Assembly (NCBI GenBank): GCA_028285145.1
Contig: JANQQC010000031.1
Coordinates: forward strand, 1 to 60,021
Direction: 5' to 3'
Length of the DNA: 60,021 nt
Source: Hyphomonadaceae bacterium
GTDB lineage: Bacteria; Pseudomonadota; Alphaproteobacteria; Caulobacterales; Hyphomonadaceae
Shown here: piece after piece, positions 31,427-40,018 of the stretch
Position numbering within the stretch: position 1 is the stretch's first letter
Layout: every line of letters starts with the position of its first letter
Notes under the pieces: generated by a model
Seen by the model: the letters and a program-made list of their open reading frames with translations, nothing else
Told to the model about the DNA's origin: nothing
Database searches by the model: none
Made by a program: the position numbers and the translations under genes

Positions 31427-32722
31427 TCAACGCTCGGGTGACCGGTTGAGAGCAGAAACACGCTTTCGCATACGTCTCACTCCGAGCGCAGCAATCGTCA
31501 GAACGATAGGCGCGGCGACCCCCGTAATCACGGTCGAATTCACAGAGGCACCGGCTGCTACAGCTCCCTTGGCCATGTAACCGATCACACTCACGACATA
31601 ATAGGTAATCGCCGCAACAGAGAGGCCTTCAACTGTCTGTTGCAGGCGCAATTGCAACTCGACCCGGCGGTCCATGCTGGCAAGAACTTCCTGATTCTGC
31701 TGTTCGAGGGAGAGATTCACGCGGGTTGATAGCAGTTGTGTTGCGCGGTCTACCCGCGCTGACAGCGTCGTAAGACGCCGCTCAGCTGAAGTGCAGGTCG
31801 CCATCGCTGGTGCTAACCGGCGTTCCGTAAACTCTTTGAAGGTTTGCATGTCCGGCATACGCGCTTCACGAAGCTCCGAGATCCGGCGTTGAACCAGTGC
31901 GTAGTAGGCAGTCCCCGCTCCAAAACGGAACTGACTCTGTGTGCTCGATCGTTCGATCGCGGCCTGCAGAGACGTCAATCGTTCAAGAAGCTCTGTTTCC
32001 TCCGGCCCCTCTTGCTCCGTCATTTCATCAGTAATCTCGGAGAGTTCTTGCTCCCAGGCTGCCAGCTCTATTGTCAGTGCCTGGGCAACCGGTAGCGCAA
32101 GCAACGCCATTACCCGATAGGTTTCGATTTCGAGCAGGCGCTGAACAATCCGTCCTGCATGCCACTGGGTCATCCCATCATTCAGGATCAGGAATCGCCC
32201 GAGTCCGTCGGCGTGAATTCGGAAGTCAGTCACAGCCGTTGCGGACCCTTCCGCGATATCTGCACCGATTAGTGTGTTCGCCGCGAAGTGCTTGCGAACC
32301 TCATCAAGGCGGGAGTCTGAAGCGGGCGAGGGAAGTATCGCTGCGTGAGCACCCGCAATCAGTTCACCCGGCAAAGAGGCAAGCCAGGCAGAGGGAACGG
32401 CTTCCAACGCTGTGTTCTCGAAAGGCTCGTCATTCCCTGGGATGAAGAATGTATAGCGAATGAACTCTGTATGCCGCTCCCAGATGAGCGAAAATTCCCC
32501 AAGGTCTACGCTGTAGTGCTTAACGCCAGGACCGGGAGGTGTTGCACCATATTGCTTTGTCAGTTCGCAGACGGTTGTTCGGTCATCATCCTTGTAAGGC
32601 CCACTAGTTGTCAGGGCGATGCAAGACACTTTCGTCGGCGTATGTAGCGGCACGGGTGGCCGCGCGTGGACTTCGTTGCTGAGTGCAAAGCGCTGCTCGT
32701 GATTCCGTGGGAGCTCCAGCAT
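31427..32722 (-). CDS. DUF3422-family membrane protein
   Basis: A 431-residue protein of the DUF3422 family, recognised from the N-terminal block FALSNEVHARPPVPL and general layout. The first 250 residues look soluble, residues about 230-350 are rich in charged helices likely to form coiled coil, and two membrane segments lie near the C-terminus (around VAAITYYVVSVIGYMAKGAV and VITGVAAPIVLTIAALGV), followed by a basic end. Its function is not known. A GGAGGG ribosome-binding site precedes the ATG. It directly precedes crtI, which suggests co-transcription with carotenoid genes. Confidence 0.82.
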   Translation of the reverse strand: MLELPRNHEQRFALSNEVHARPPVPLHTPTKVSCIALTTSGPYKDDDRTTVCELTKQYGATPPGPGVKHYSVDLGEFSLIWERHTEFIRYTFFIPGNDEPFENTALEAVPSAWLASLPGELIAGAHAAILPSPASDSRLDEVRKHFAANTLIGADIAEGSATAVTDFRIHADGLGRFLILNDGMTQWHAGRIVQRLLEIETYRVMALLALPVAQALTIELAAWEQELSEITDEMTEQEGPEETELLERLTSLQAAIERSSTQSQFRFGAGTAYYALVQRRISELREARMPDMQTFKEFTERRLAPAMATCTSAERRLTTLSARVDRATQLLSTRVNLSLEQQNQEVLASMDRRVELQLRLQQTVEGLSVAAITYYVVSVIGYMAKGAVAAGASVNSTVITGVAAPIVLTIAALGVRRMRKRVSALNRSPER

Positions 32723-32792
32723 GGACCGTATCCCTCCTACGATCTCCTATAGTTTCAACTAGATCGATAGGGGCGCAAGCCCAATTGAGCGA

Positions 32793-33695
32793 TTACGCTC
32801 GGGCAAAGGCCTCCACGATGATCCTTGCGATCTTTTGTGGATTTTCTTCGTGAGCGAGGTGGCCAAGACCGCTCAGACTAACATGCTCAGCCTTACACGC
32901 GATCCGAGCCATTTCGGCTGCCGCCTCCGGTGGGACCGCTTTGTCTTGGTTTCCAGCGATGAACATGATCGGCGCGGAGAGCCGCCTGCAAGCGGCTTCT
33001 ATGTCGGATAAATCCCAGTGTGCCATCATCTTCAGCGTCCCCGAGACGTGCTGCTTCTTGGTCATCAGTTTCGCGTAGTTGCGAACACTGCTGGGCGGTG
33101 GCTTCGATCCTGTATCAAGTAGGAGCTTCTCCACGCGCCTTTCGCTACGGGCGCTGCGGGACAAGGCGCTCGCAGCCAGTCCGCCGAAAGATAGTAGCCG
33201 CGCAGCTGCCGGCGCGACGATCCGCATTGCACCATCAAAAGGACGCAGCGCACCATTGATTGAAACAAGTTGCTTCAGGCGGGCGTGATCATCATCTGCC
33301 AACGCAATCGCGATTGCTGCGCCTGCGGAATGACCGATGACCAGTTCCGGGTCGACCTTCAATTCCCGAAGCAAGTTACCCACAGCACCTGCAACGTTTG
33401 GCAAGTTTGGTTTGAAGCCGGGAGCCGACAAGGTGAAGCCGTGGTTTGGCAAATCCAAAGTGATAACGTCGAAGCGTTCAGCGAGCAGTGGAAGCAAGCC
33501 CTCCCAGGAATGGGTCGACGCGCCGGTACCGTGAATGAGGAATGCTATCGGCCCTTTGCCAAGTCGCTGCAGGTGCCAAATGTGATCGCCATTTCGGTAA
33601 AAGCGGCTGTGCTCCCGATGTGGCCAGCCGATGCCGTCGACAGACCAGTCGGGTGCGCCGCTTCGGCCCCTCGGTGATCCCTCAAGCAAAGGCAT
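32793..33695 (-). CDS. bchO: Alpha/beta hydrolase BchO
   Basis: BchO is an alpha/beta-fold hydrolase that is regularly linked to bchI and bchD; a role beside magnesium chelatase has been proposed but the reaction is unsettled. The 300-residue protein has the oxyanion block IHGTGASTHSW, the nucleophile elbow VIGHSAGAAIA near residue 120 and the late histidine in LGHLAHEENP. It lies 13 bp downstream of bchD, with GAGGA about ten bases before the ATG. Confidence 0.9.
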   Translation of the reverse strand: MPLLEGSPRGRSGAPDWSVDGIGWPHREHSRFYRNGDHIWHLQRLGKGPIAFLIHGTGASTHSWEGLLPLLAERFDVITLDLPNHGFTLSAPGFKPNLPNVAGAVGNLLRELKVDPELVIGHSAGAAIAIALADDDHARLKQLVSINGALRPFDGAMRIVAPAAARLLSFGGLAASALSRSARSERRVEKLLLDTGSKPPPSSVRNYAKLMTKKQHVSGTLKMMAHWDLSDIEAACRRLSAPIMFIAGNQDKAVPPEAAAEMARIACKAEHVSLSGLGHLAHEENPQKIARIIVEAFARA

Positions 33696-33708
33696 GTATC
33701 ATCATTCC

Positions 33709-35466
33709 TCAGCGATATCCGATGTACTCCCGAACAAGTCCTGAGACCTTGTTGCTGTCTGCAATTGGCAGGAACTCATAAGCCGCTCCAAGAGCGTCGC
33801 TCAGCGTCTTTGCCTGCGGGGCCGGGCGTCTTGATGTGTCAAAGAAGACCGTCGGAACGGACAGCGCCGACAATCGACGCGCCATTGTTGTTGTCTCTTG
33901 TGTTGCCAGAGCTCGATCGGGTTTTCCATCCAGCGTGATGTTGCCGCGACCGTCCGAAAGAAAAACGAGAAACGGAGATCGTCCGCGAGAACGTTCCGCT
34001 TCGGCCATCGCCGCCGCAGTAGTGATCGCGCGGGCGAGAGGTGTCGCACCGCCACCGGGGAGATCAGACAGGCGGCGATGCGCAGTGACCAATGATCGTG
34101 TCGGCGGCAGGAGCAAGTCTGCTTCTTCGCCCCGAAACGCGATCAGTGAGACGAGGTCCCGCCTCGAATAGCAATCAGACAGAAGCCGTTGGACCGCACC
34201 CTTGGCTTCCGACATTCGGTGCATGGCAGATGAACCCGATGCATCCACAACGAAAATGACCGATGATTGCTTGCGTCGTCGGAAGCGTTTCATCCTCAGA
34301 TCTGAGGGTTTGATTTTCGGTTTAGTCTGCTCTGAGGCCTGCTGTCGAAGACGTTGCATCGGGGCAGCAGCCCGCAGCGTGGCTACCAGATCAACACGGT
34401 TGCCGCGTCCGCGAATCCGAGACGGGCGATCGGCACGCCCCATGTCGGACGCGAATACTGTTTCGCCCGATCGGCCAGCTGAACCAGCGCCGCGCCGGTC
34501 AGGTTTGCCCTTGTTTTGGACAGACAGAAGACGCGCATCAATGACAGTTTCCACAGTCTCCACCAACAGATCTTCCAGATTGGGATCGTCTGGCTTGATC
34601 TTGATCTCGGCCATTGCTTCCGTATCTTCGGCTTGTTCAGGTGACGGCGGTGGTGGCTCGGCTGCATTCTCAGCCAGCGCTCGTGATGCAAGAACGAGTG
34701 CGCCCGCCCGCAATACATCGTCCGAAGTCACGTCGGCGCGCCTATCCAGTGCTGCCAGAGCCTTTGCGGCATTCAGACAAAAGAGCGGTGCCCGCATGGA
34801 CCGCACATTGAGTTTCTCACATGCAACCAAAACGGCTTCTATGATTTCGTCCGTCACCTCCACCGAACCAACGGAAGACCGCGCTCTCGCGATGTCGGAG
34901 GGGTTGATCGTGAAAAGGGCGGCAGCGCGCAACGGCGTGTCATGTAAGTCAACATGAAACGCCAACCGCTCGGTCAGGATTGCAGGTGGCCGTTCGTCAT
35001 CGGACTGAGATTCGTCGAGCAGAATGGCACATGGGACGTCACTTGCTTCCACCCCTGAACGATCAAGCTCCGAGGCAATCAGCGCAGCAACCTGTGTATC
35101 CAGTCGCTCTGCCATGTTGACGATCAGGCAGTTGCCTCGCGCCTTCTCGACAAGCCCGGTCTCTTGGACGACTTCGCCCGAAATCAAGGATCGAGCGCTA
35201 GACATGCCGCCTGTCAGCGCTTCCTTTGAAACAGACGCTGGCACGACCACGCACTTATCTGCCGCTGGGCTGATGCGCTGAAGTTCGTCTAGCCAGTAAG
35301 CGCGGACGGGTCCTGCATTCGCCGACAAGCGCACACCGCCAAGGCCTTGCGGGAAAACAAGGGTCAGGGTTGCCGCCAACACTGCCCGTGCCCACTGTGC
35401 TGTGCCCGTTTCTGTTGCTTGTTCCACACCAGCGAGATCGTCGGGGTGGAGCAAGGTCTGGCTCAT
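33709..35466 (-). CDS. bchD: Magnesium chelatase subunit BchD
   Basis: BchD forms with BchI the AAA+ motor that drives Mg insertion by BchH. The 585-residue protein has a degenerate AAA+ N-terminal part, a proline- and acid-rich linker (around PPPPSPEQAEDTEAM, residue 270) and a C-terminal integrin-I (VWA) domain with the metal site VFVVDASGSSAMHRM. Its ATG overlaps the bchI stop as ATGA. Length is normal for purple-bacterial BchD. Confidence 0.96.
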   Translation of the reverse strand: MSQTLLHPDDLAGVEQATETGTAQWARAVLAATLTLVFPQGLGGVRLSANAGPVRAYWLDELQRISPAADKCVVVPASVSKEALTGGMSSARSLISGEVVQETGLVEKARGNCLIVNMAERLDTQVAALIASELDRSGVEASDVPCAILLDESQSDDERPPAILTERLAFHVDLHDTPLRAAALFTINPSDIARARSSVGSVEVTDEIIEAVLVACEKLNVRSMRAPLFCLNAAKALAALDRRADVTSDDVLRAGALVLASRALAENAAEPPPPSPEQAEDTEAMAEIKIKPDDPNLEDLLVETVETVIDARLLSVQNKGKPDRRGAGSAGRSGETVFASDMGRADRPSRIRGRGNRVDLVATLRAAAPMQRLRQQASEQTKPKIKPSDLRMKRFRRRKQSSVIFVVDASGSSAMHRMSEAKGAVQRLLSDCYSRRDLVSLIAFRGEEADLLLPPTRSLVTAHRRLSDLPGGGATPLARAITTAAAMAEAERSRGRSPFLVFLSDGRGNITLDGKPDRALATQETTTMARRLSALSVPTVFFDTSRRPAPQAKTLSDALGAAYEFLPIADSNKVSGLVREYIGYR

Positions 35467-36491
35467 GCGCCCAGGACGCTTTCTACCGCGCGCGCGACAC
35501 GTGCGGAGGCATCGCTATCATCAAGAGGGTCTTTCCGGAGTCTATGCCCCAATGCCATTGGCGCACCACGCTTCAGATGCTTGAGCGTCACATGCTCGTC
35601 GCCCGCCAAAGCAGCAAAGCCACGAGCCGCCCGGATCAAGGCCAGTTCACCGCGCAATCCGTCAGAGCCAAGCTTGACGCAGAGCGCGGCAGCCGCCTCC
35701 AGGCTTGCGTCTGGTGTCTCGATCTTCTCAGCTAGGTCTCTCGCTTTTTCGATCTTCTTGCGGAGCGCAGCGTCCTTGCGCTTCCAACTCCGTGCAAAGG
35801 CCTCACGGTCCCGCTCGAATGCCTGTCGGCGCTTGATGATCTCGACACGATCTTTTGGCTCAAGCGGTGTGCGAACATCTACCGAGAGGCCAAACCGGTC
35901 GAGTAGCTGCGGGCGGAGTTCGCCTTCTTCGGGGTTACCGCTGCCAATCAGAACGAACTCGGCCGAGTGTGTCAGGCTCATACCCTCGCGTTCGATTCGA
36001 TTGACGCCGGATGCGGCAACATCGAGCAGGATATCCACCAGATGATCATCCAGAAGATTCACTTCATCAACGTAGAGAAACCCCCGATGGGCCCCGGCAA
36101 GTAGACCGGGTTCGAAGGTTAGTTCTCCGTCGGCCAAAGCACGTTCGAGGTCTAGTGACCCAAGTACGCGGTCTTCCGTCGCCCCAAGTGGCAGATCGAC
36201 AACTGAAGGGGACTCCTGACGAGTGCGCAGTTGACCGGACTTTGTACTGGACTGGCAGTTCGCACAGAGCTGGCCCGGCTTTTCGGGATCACATCTGAAC
36301 CGACAGCCTGCGACTACGGTTTGCTTGGGAAGCAGTGCCGCAAGTGCTCGAATGGCCGTGGTTTTACCCGTGCCCCGATCACCGAAGGCGAGGACGCCGC
36401 CGATTGTCGGATCTATTGCTGATATTAAGAGCGCGCTCTTCAGATCGTCCTGCCCAACAATGGCTGAGAAAGGGAAAGCTTGATCCTGCAA
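35463..36491 (-). CDS. bchI: Magnesium chelatase ATPase subunit BchI
   Basis: BchI is the AAA+ ATPase of magnesium chelatase. The 342-residue protein has Walker A in FGDRGTGKTTAIRALA near residue 37, the Walker B region GFLYVDEVNLLDDHLVD, and the family insertion with cysteines CRFRCDPEKPGQLCANC. The start is TTG at 36491, supported by GGAG five bases upstream; no in-frame ATG or GTG exists between it and the terminator at 36535. It is the first gene of bchI-bchD-bchO. I see no CGT-N12-ACA element or TTGACA box in front of it. Confidence 0.95.
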   Translation of the reverse strand: MQDQAFPFSAIVGQDDLKSALLISAIDPTIGGVLAFGDRGTGKTTAIRALAALLPKQTVVAGCRFRCDPEKPGQLCANCQSSTKSGQLRTRQESPSVVDLPLGATEDRVLGSLDLERALADGELTFEPGLLAGAHRGFLYVDEVNLLDDHLVDILLDVAASGVNRIEREGMSLTHSAEFVLIGSGNPEEGELRPQLLDRFGLSVDVRTPLEPKDRVEIIKRRQAFERDREAFARSWKRKDAALRKKIEKARDLAEKIETPDASLEAAAALCVKLGSDGLRGELALIRAARGFAALAGDEHVTLKHLKRGAPMALGHRLRKDPLDDSDASARVARAVESVLGA

Positions 36492-36534
36492 GACGGCTCC
36501 GTTTCGGCGATTGATGCTCGATACAACAACAAAA

Positions 36535-36559
36535 GCCGCTGAGCATGCAACTCAGCGGC
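36535..36559 (-). terminator. Rho-independent terminator after the cytochrome c gene
   Basis: A perfect nine-base stem (GCCGCTGAG 36535-36543, CTCAGCGGC 36551-36559) with a seven-base loop is followed on the minus strand by TTTT. It ends the transcript of the cytochrome gene (stop at 36589) and insulates bchI. On the plus strand only TTT follows, so it may also act weakly in that direction. Confidence 0.8.
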
Positions 36560-36588
36560 TTTCATGTCTTCCTATGTCTTGCTGCCGT

Positions 36589-37254
36589 TTAGCTCGACTC
36601 AGCTTTCAGGTACGCAATCACGTCAGCACGTTCTTGTGGGTTGGGTAGGCCAGGGAAGGCCATGATTGTACCCGGGATAAAGCGCTGTGGTTGTTCCAGG
36701 TATGCGAACATAGTTTCCTCGGTCCACGTGATGCCTGAATTGGCGTTTGCGTCCGAGTAGCGGAAGCCTTCGACGGAGCCTGCATCCCGGCCAATAATGC
36801 CATAGAGCGAAGGTCCGACGCGGTTTTGACCTTCCTGCACGACATGGCACGACATGCACTTGGTAAAGACCCGACGCCCTTGTGCAGCGTCACCAGTCAG
36901 GGCGGCGTACTGTGCGACGATTTCATCGGAAACACCCGTATCAGCCGCTGGGGTCACCGCCTCGGCGACATCCTCTGCGGCCTCTATCGCTTCTTCGACA
37001 GCCTCATTGGCCGCTTCTTCAACTTCGGTGGCCGCTTCCTCTACTGCATCAGCGGCGTCCTCCGCAGCTTCCGCTGTTTCATCTGCTACTTCTTCGGAGG
37101 CGGCCTCCGCAGTCTCGACACTCTCTTCTGCTGCTTCAGGCGCAGCCGCTTCTGGTGCTGACTGCTGCGGTTCTGATCCGCCGCATGCTGCAAGAACGAG
37201 CAAAGATGCAGCAAGCAACGATGAACTCTTCCAGCTTCCTTGAATAGATCGCAT
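36589..37254 (-). CDS. Lipoprotein-anchored c-type cytochrome with long acidic linker
   Basis: A 221-residue monohaem cytochrome c. Residues 1-23 are a lipoprotein signal peptide ending in the lipobox LAAC (lipidated Cys24). Residues about 28-105 form a low-complexity linker of Ala, Glu, Asp and Val with pseudo-repeats such as EAAEDAADAVEEAATEVEEA, probably a long charged helix. Residues 110-221 are a class I cytochrome c domain with haem site CMSCH (133-137), the PxL-type block RVGPSLYGIIGR and the methionine ligand in IPGTIMAFPG. The ATG at 37254 is preferred over an upstream start because the signal peptide begins there, with GGGAG upstream. A soluble or tethered electron donor to the reaction centre is a plausible role, since no pufC is present. 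Glycine after Cys24 does not suggest inner-membrane retention by the E. coli rule. Confidence 0.88.
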   Translation of the reverse strand: MRSIQGSWKSSSLLAASLLVLAACGGSEPQQSAPEAAAPEAAEESVETAEAASEEVADETAEAAEDAADAVEEAATEVEEAANEAVEEAIEAAEDVAEAVTPAADTGVSDEIVAQYAALTGDAAQGRRVFTKCMSCHVVQEGQNRVGPSLYGIIGRDAGSVEGFRYSDANANSGITWTEETMFAYLEQPQRFIPGTIMAFPGLPNPQERADVIAYLKAESS

Positions 37255-37375
37255 TCCAATTCTCCCGCTTAAGTTCAAGCTAGATGTTAGCCCGTAAAGG
37301 CTGACGGCCAAGAAATTTCTCTCTTTGCTTGCCTCTCGGCACTATAACGCTTGCAGGCTTGGCCTTGTTTCTGGA

Positions 37376-37942
37376 CTAGCGATGACGTGCCAGAAGCGCT
37401 TGCTTCCTTACCGCTACAAGGTCCTCAAAATGTGCCTCAAGATAGTGCCTTAGCCATGCGGCCTGCTGCTCTGTCTTCACGGCTCGCCCAGCCAGCAAGT
37501 CCTCCAGCTCAACATAGTCTGTTTCGGAGACTTCAGTTGGATTGAGCGAAGGCTTCGAGAAGCAATTGGCGTAGAAGACGTGCACGAACTCGTTCTCGAT
37601 CATATCGCCATCGAGTTCTGCAATATATCTGGTCTGGAAAGCCGGCTTCAAGGCGACATCTAGCCCAAGCTCCTCGCCTAGCCGCCTTTGTGCGGCGTCC
37701 GCGATGTCTTCGCCCGGGCGCGGATGGCCGCAGCAGGTATTCGCCCATTTGCCAGCGGAGTGATACTTCTCAGGGGCGCGCTTTTGGATCAGTGTTTTGC
37801 CATCGCGGTCAAAGAGAAAAATCGAAAAAGCACGATGCAGATCGCCTCGTATGTGCGTTGCGATCTTCTGTCCGATCTTCAGTTCCTTGTCGTTTTCATC
37901 GACCAGGATCACATTTTCCAGGGTGTCATTCATCTTTATCAT
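37376..37942 (-). CDS. idi: Isopentenyl-diphosphate delta-isomerase, type I
   Basis: Idi interconverts isopentenyl and dimethylallyl diphosphate, supplying CrtE with substrate. The 188-residue Nudix-fold protein has the catalytic cysteine block WANTCCGHPRPGED and the glutamate-rich Nudix-like helix AAQRRLGEELG. ATG at 37942 or 37933 are both possible (the second gives MNDTLENVILVDE). It lies 121 bp upstream of the cytochrome c gene on the same strand and marks the right edge of the photosynthesis cluster, consistent with raised isoprenoid demand. Confidence 0.95.
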   Translation of the reverse strand: MIKMNDTLENVILVDENDKELKIGQKIATHIRGDLHRAFSIFLFDRDGKTLIQKRAPEKYHSAGKWANTCCGHPRPGEDIADAAQRRLGEELGLDVALKPAFQTRYIAELDGDMIENEFVHVFYANCFSKPSLNPTEVSETDYVELEDLLAGRAVKTEQQAAWLRHYLEAHFEDLVAVRKQALLARHR

Positions 37943-38105
37943 GCAACTATCTCAGTTACATACTTCGACGACACTTGTCATGTTTCACGCTGGTAGCCGC
38001 CTCTTCGCCGCTCGCCGATCTGCTAAACTTGATTTTCTGTAATCTTGGACCCACTCTTTTCCGAACCGATGAAAGAGATCGTCGCAGGACGACAATGGAT
38101 ACGTG

Positions 38106-38480
38106 ATGGGCAAGCTGGATCTCAGCTACGCAATTACCGTTTTTATCCGGGCATTGTTCCGGGATTTTGCTGTGTTCTCCGGTCGCGTCGGGCGTCGTGA
38201 GTTCTGGCACGTTTTCGCCGTGGCCGCAGTCATTGCTGTATTGGCGTGGATGCCAGGCCTTGTTTCGAGGCCGTTGGGCGCAGCTGCACTGTTCGTCTGC
38301 GCCGGCCTGCTTTTCGTAATCGCTTCCGCGGGCGTACGCCGGATGCACGACCTGTCACTATCTGGTGTTTGGTTCTTCGCGCCCGGCATCAACATTTATC
38401 TTGCCACACGCAGAGGGCGGGTGGGCCCGAACCGGTTTGGACCGGATCCGCAAGGTCATCGGATAGACGCCTTCGCCTGA
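38106..38480 (+). CDS. DUF805-family membrane protein
   Basis: A 124-residue inner-membrane protein of the DUF805 family, recognised by the block FAVFSGRVGRREFWHVF and the later GVRRMHDLSLSGVWFF, with three or four hydrophobic segments between. The molecular role of DUF805 is unknown. GTG at 38103 immediately before the ATG is an alternative start. It is divergent from idi across 163 bp in which I see no clear promoter. Confidence 0.85.
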   Translation: MGKLDLSYAITVFIRALFRDFAVFSGRVGRREFWHVFAVAAVIAVLAWMPGLVSRPLGAAALFVCAGLLFVIASAGVRRMHDLSLSGVWFFAPGINIYLATRRGRVGPNRFGPDPQGHRIDAFA

Positions 38481-38522
38481 TAACCGGAATCCGGTAGATG
38501 GAACCGGGAACGGGAGAAAGAC

Positions 38523-39098
38523 ATGATCTATCTGATTGCTGGCATTGCCGTCTTCATGGGCACCCACGTCTTCGCGGCAATGCGGGACAGGGGAGGCAAC
38601 AGTCTTCGTGACCGTCTCGGATACGGCCCGTACATGGGATTGTTTTCGGTAGTTGCCCTCGTTGGTCTTGGCCTGATCATTTATGGGTATGGCGCGGCCC
38701 GGCCCGCCGCGATCCTCTACTCGCCTCCCACGGCGATGAGGCACGTCAATCTGTTGCTGATGGCGATCGCCATGGTGCTTCTGGTCGCTGCATATGTTCC
38801 GACCGGTCACATCAAGAAAGCGGTCAAGCATCCCATGATCCTCTCGCTGAAGGTCTGGGCGTTCGGCCACCTCCTGGCGAATGGCGAGTTGAACTCGGTG
38901 ATCCTGTTCGGTGGGTTTCTGGCTTATGGCGTCATTAGCCGCATCTCTGCTAAGCGTCGTGGCGATAACGGGCCTGGCCCTGAAGCTATCGTCAATCCGA
39001 TGGGCGATGTTCTTGCAATCCTCATAGGGCTCGGCGTTTACGCAGCGATTGCGTTCTACCTGCACCCTATTCTGTTCGGCGTGCCCGTTCTTGTGTGA
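38523..39098 (+). CDS. NnrU-family membrane protein
   Basis: A 191-residue multi-helix membrane protein resembling NnrU, named from denitrifying bacteria where it lies near nitric-oxide metabolism genes. Family-like features are the start MIYLIAGIAVFMGTHVFAA, the block RDRLGYGPYMGLFSVVALVG and the histidine-containing AMRHVNLLLMAIAMVLLVAA and KHPMILSLKVWAFGHLLANG. No nitrogen-oxide genes are seen here, so a general function is more likely. GGGAG precedes the ATG. Confidence 0.85.
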   Translation: MIYLIAGIAVFMGTHVFAAMRDRGGNSLRDRLGYGPYMGLFSVVALVGLGLIIYGYGAARPAAILYSPPTAMRHVNLLLMAIAMVLLVAAYVPTGHIKKAVKHPMILSLKVWAFGHLLANGELNSVILFGGFLAYGVISRISAKRRGDNGPGPEAIVNPMGDVLAILIGLGVYAAIAFYLHPILFGVPVLV

Positions 39099-39143
39099 CA
39101 TGGCCACGTTGCCGAGCCGGTTCCGGCGCGATAAGGGGGCGCA

Positions 39144-39977
39144 ATGTCTGCTCAACGTCAAATCCGCCGGAAAACCGTTAAGGACATCGCCGCTGCAAAA
39201 GGCAGCGATCCGCTGGTTTGCCTGACCGCCTACGACGCGCCAACTGCGGCGTTGCTCGATCCCCATTGTGACGTTCTTCTTGTGGGAGACAGCGTTGGCA
39301 TGGTGGTTCACGGATTGGACTCCACCGTCGGTGTGACAATGGAGATGATGATCCTTCATGGGCAGGCTGTGATGAGGGCTTCTGAACAGGCTTTTGTTGT
39401 GGTGGACATGCCATTTGGCTCCTATGAGACAAATGCCGACCAGGCCTTCCTGAATGCCGCGCGCATTATGAAGGAAACACGCTGTCAGGCCGTGAAGATT
39501 GAGAGCGGGGCGTATGCCGCTCAACAGATATCTCATCTTGTTGATCGCGGCGTGCCGGTCATGGGTCATGTCGGGCTCCGCCCGCAGGCTGTGAATGTGG
39601 ATGGCGGCTTCCGGGCCAAGGGCCGGTCTCAGGATGAGCGCGCCCGCGTCATCGATGAGGCGCATGCGGCCGACGAGGCCGGTGCTTTTGCCATCGTGGT
39701 CGAGGGTGTTGCTGAAGATCTTGCAACAGAAATCACTGAGCTCGTCTCATGCCCCACAATCGGTATCGGTGCATCCGCCAAGTGTGACGGACAAATCCTT
39801 GTGACAGATGACATGCTTGGAAAGTTCGAATGGACACCGCGTTTCGTACGCCGTTACGGAGATGTCCGGACGGTGATTTCCGATTCCGCCAGCGCCTACG
39901 CTGACGATGTCCGCAATCGCCGCTTTCCGGGTGATGCGGAGACGTACGCCTTGTCCAAGCGCAAGGCCGAAGGCTAG
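39144..39977 (+). CDS. panB: 3-methyl-2-oxobutanoate hydroxymethyltransferase PanB
   Basis: PanB adds a hydroxymethyl group from methylene-tetrahydrofolate to 2-oxoisovalerate, the first committed step of pantothenate synthesis. The 277-residue TIM-barrel protein shows VCLTAYDAPTAALLD, LLVGDSVGMVVHGLDSTVGV and VMGHVGLRPQAVN, the metal and substrate loops. AAGGGGG lies about six bases before the ATG at 39144. panC is not in this window. Confidence 0.96.
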   Translation: MSAQRQIRRKTVKDIAAAKGSDPLVCLTAYDAPTAALLDPHCDVLLVGDSVGMVVHGLDSTVGVTMEMMILHGQAVMRASEQAFVVVDMPFGSYETNADQAFLNAARIMKETRCQAVKIESGAYAAQQISHLVDRGVPVMGHVGLRPQAVNVDGGFRAKGRSQDERARVIDEAHAADEAGAFAIVVEGVAEDLATEITELVSCPTIGIGASAKCDGQILVTDDMLGKFEWTPRFVRRYGDVRTVISDSASAYADDVRNRRFPGDAETYALSKRKAEG

Positions 39978-40018
39978 GGTCCGCACGACTCGCAAATCCC
40001 TGTTTTGGAGCGACTCTT

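Noticed and set aside
36905..37180. Ala/Glu-rich stretch of the cytochrome c gene as a DNA tandem repeat
   Set aside because: Codons vary between the pseudo-repeats and there is no exact repeat unit, so it is protein-level low complexity rather than a DNA repeat array.
37943..38105. PpsR-type element upstream of idi
   Set aside because: TGTCA and CACG fragments occur near 37977-37990, but the spacing is 8 rather than 12 bases and no -35/-10 pair fits.
38482..38495. Short inverted repeat ACCGGAATCCGGT as a terminator after the DUF805 gene
   Set aside because: The stem is only five bases and no T run follows, so it is more likely chance or a minor structure.
38358..39665. Minus-strand open frame of 435 residues
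   Set aside because: It is antisense to the NnrU-like gene and panB, which are clear family members; its translation is His/Arg-rich without domains.
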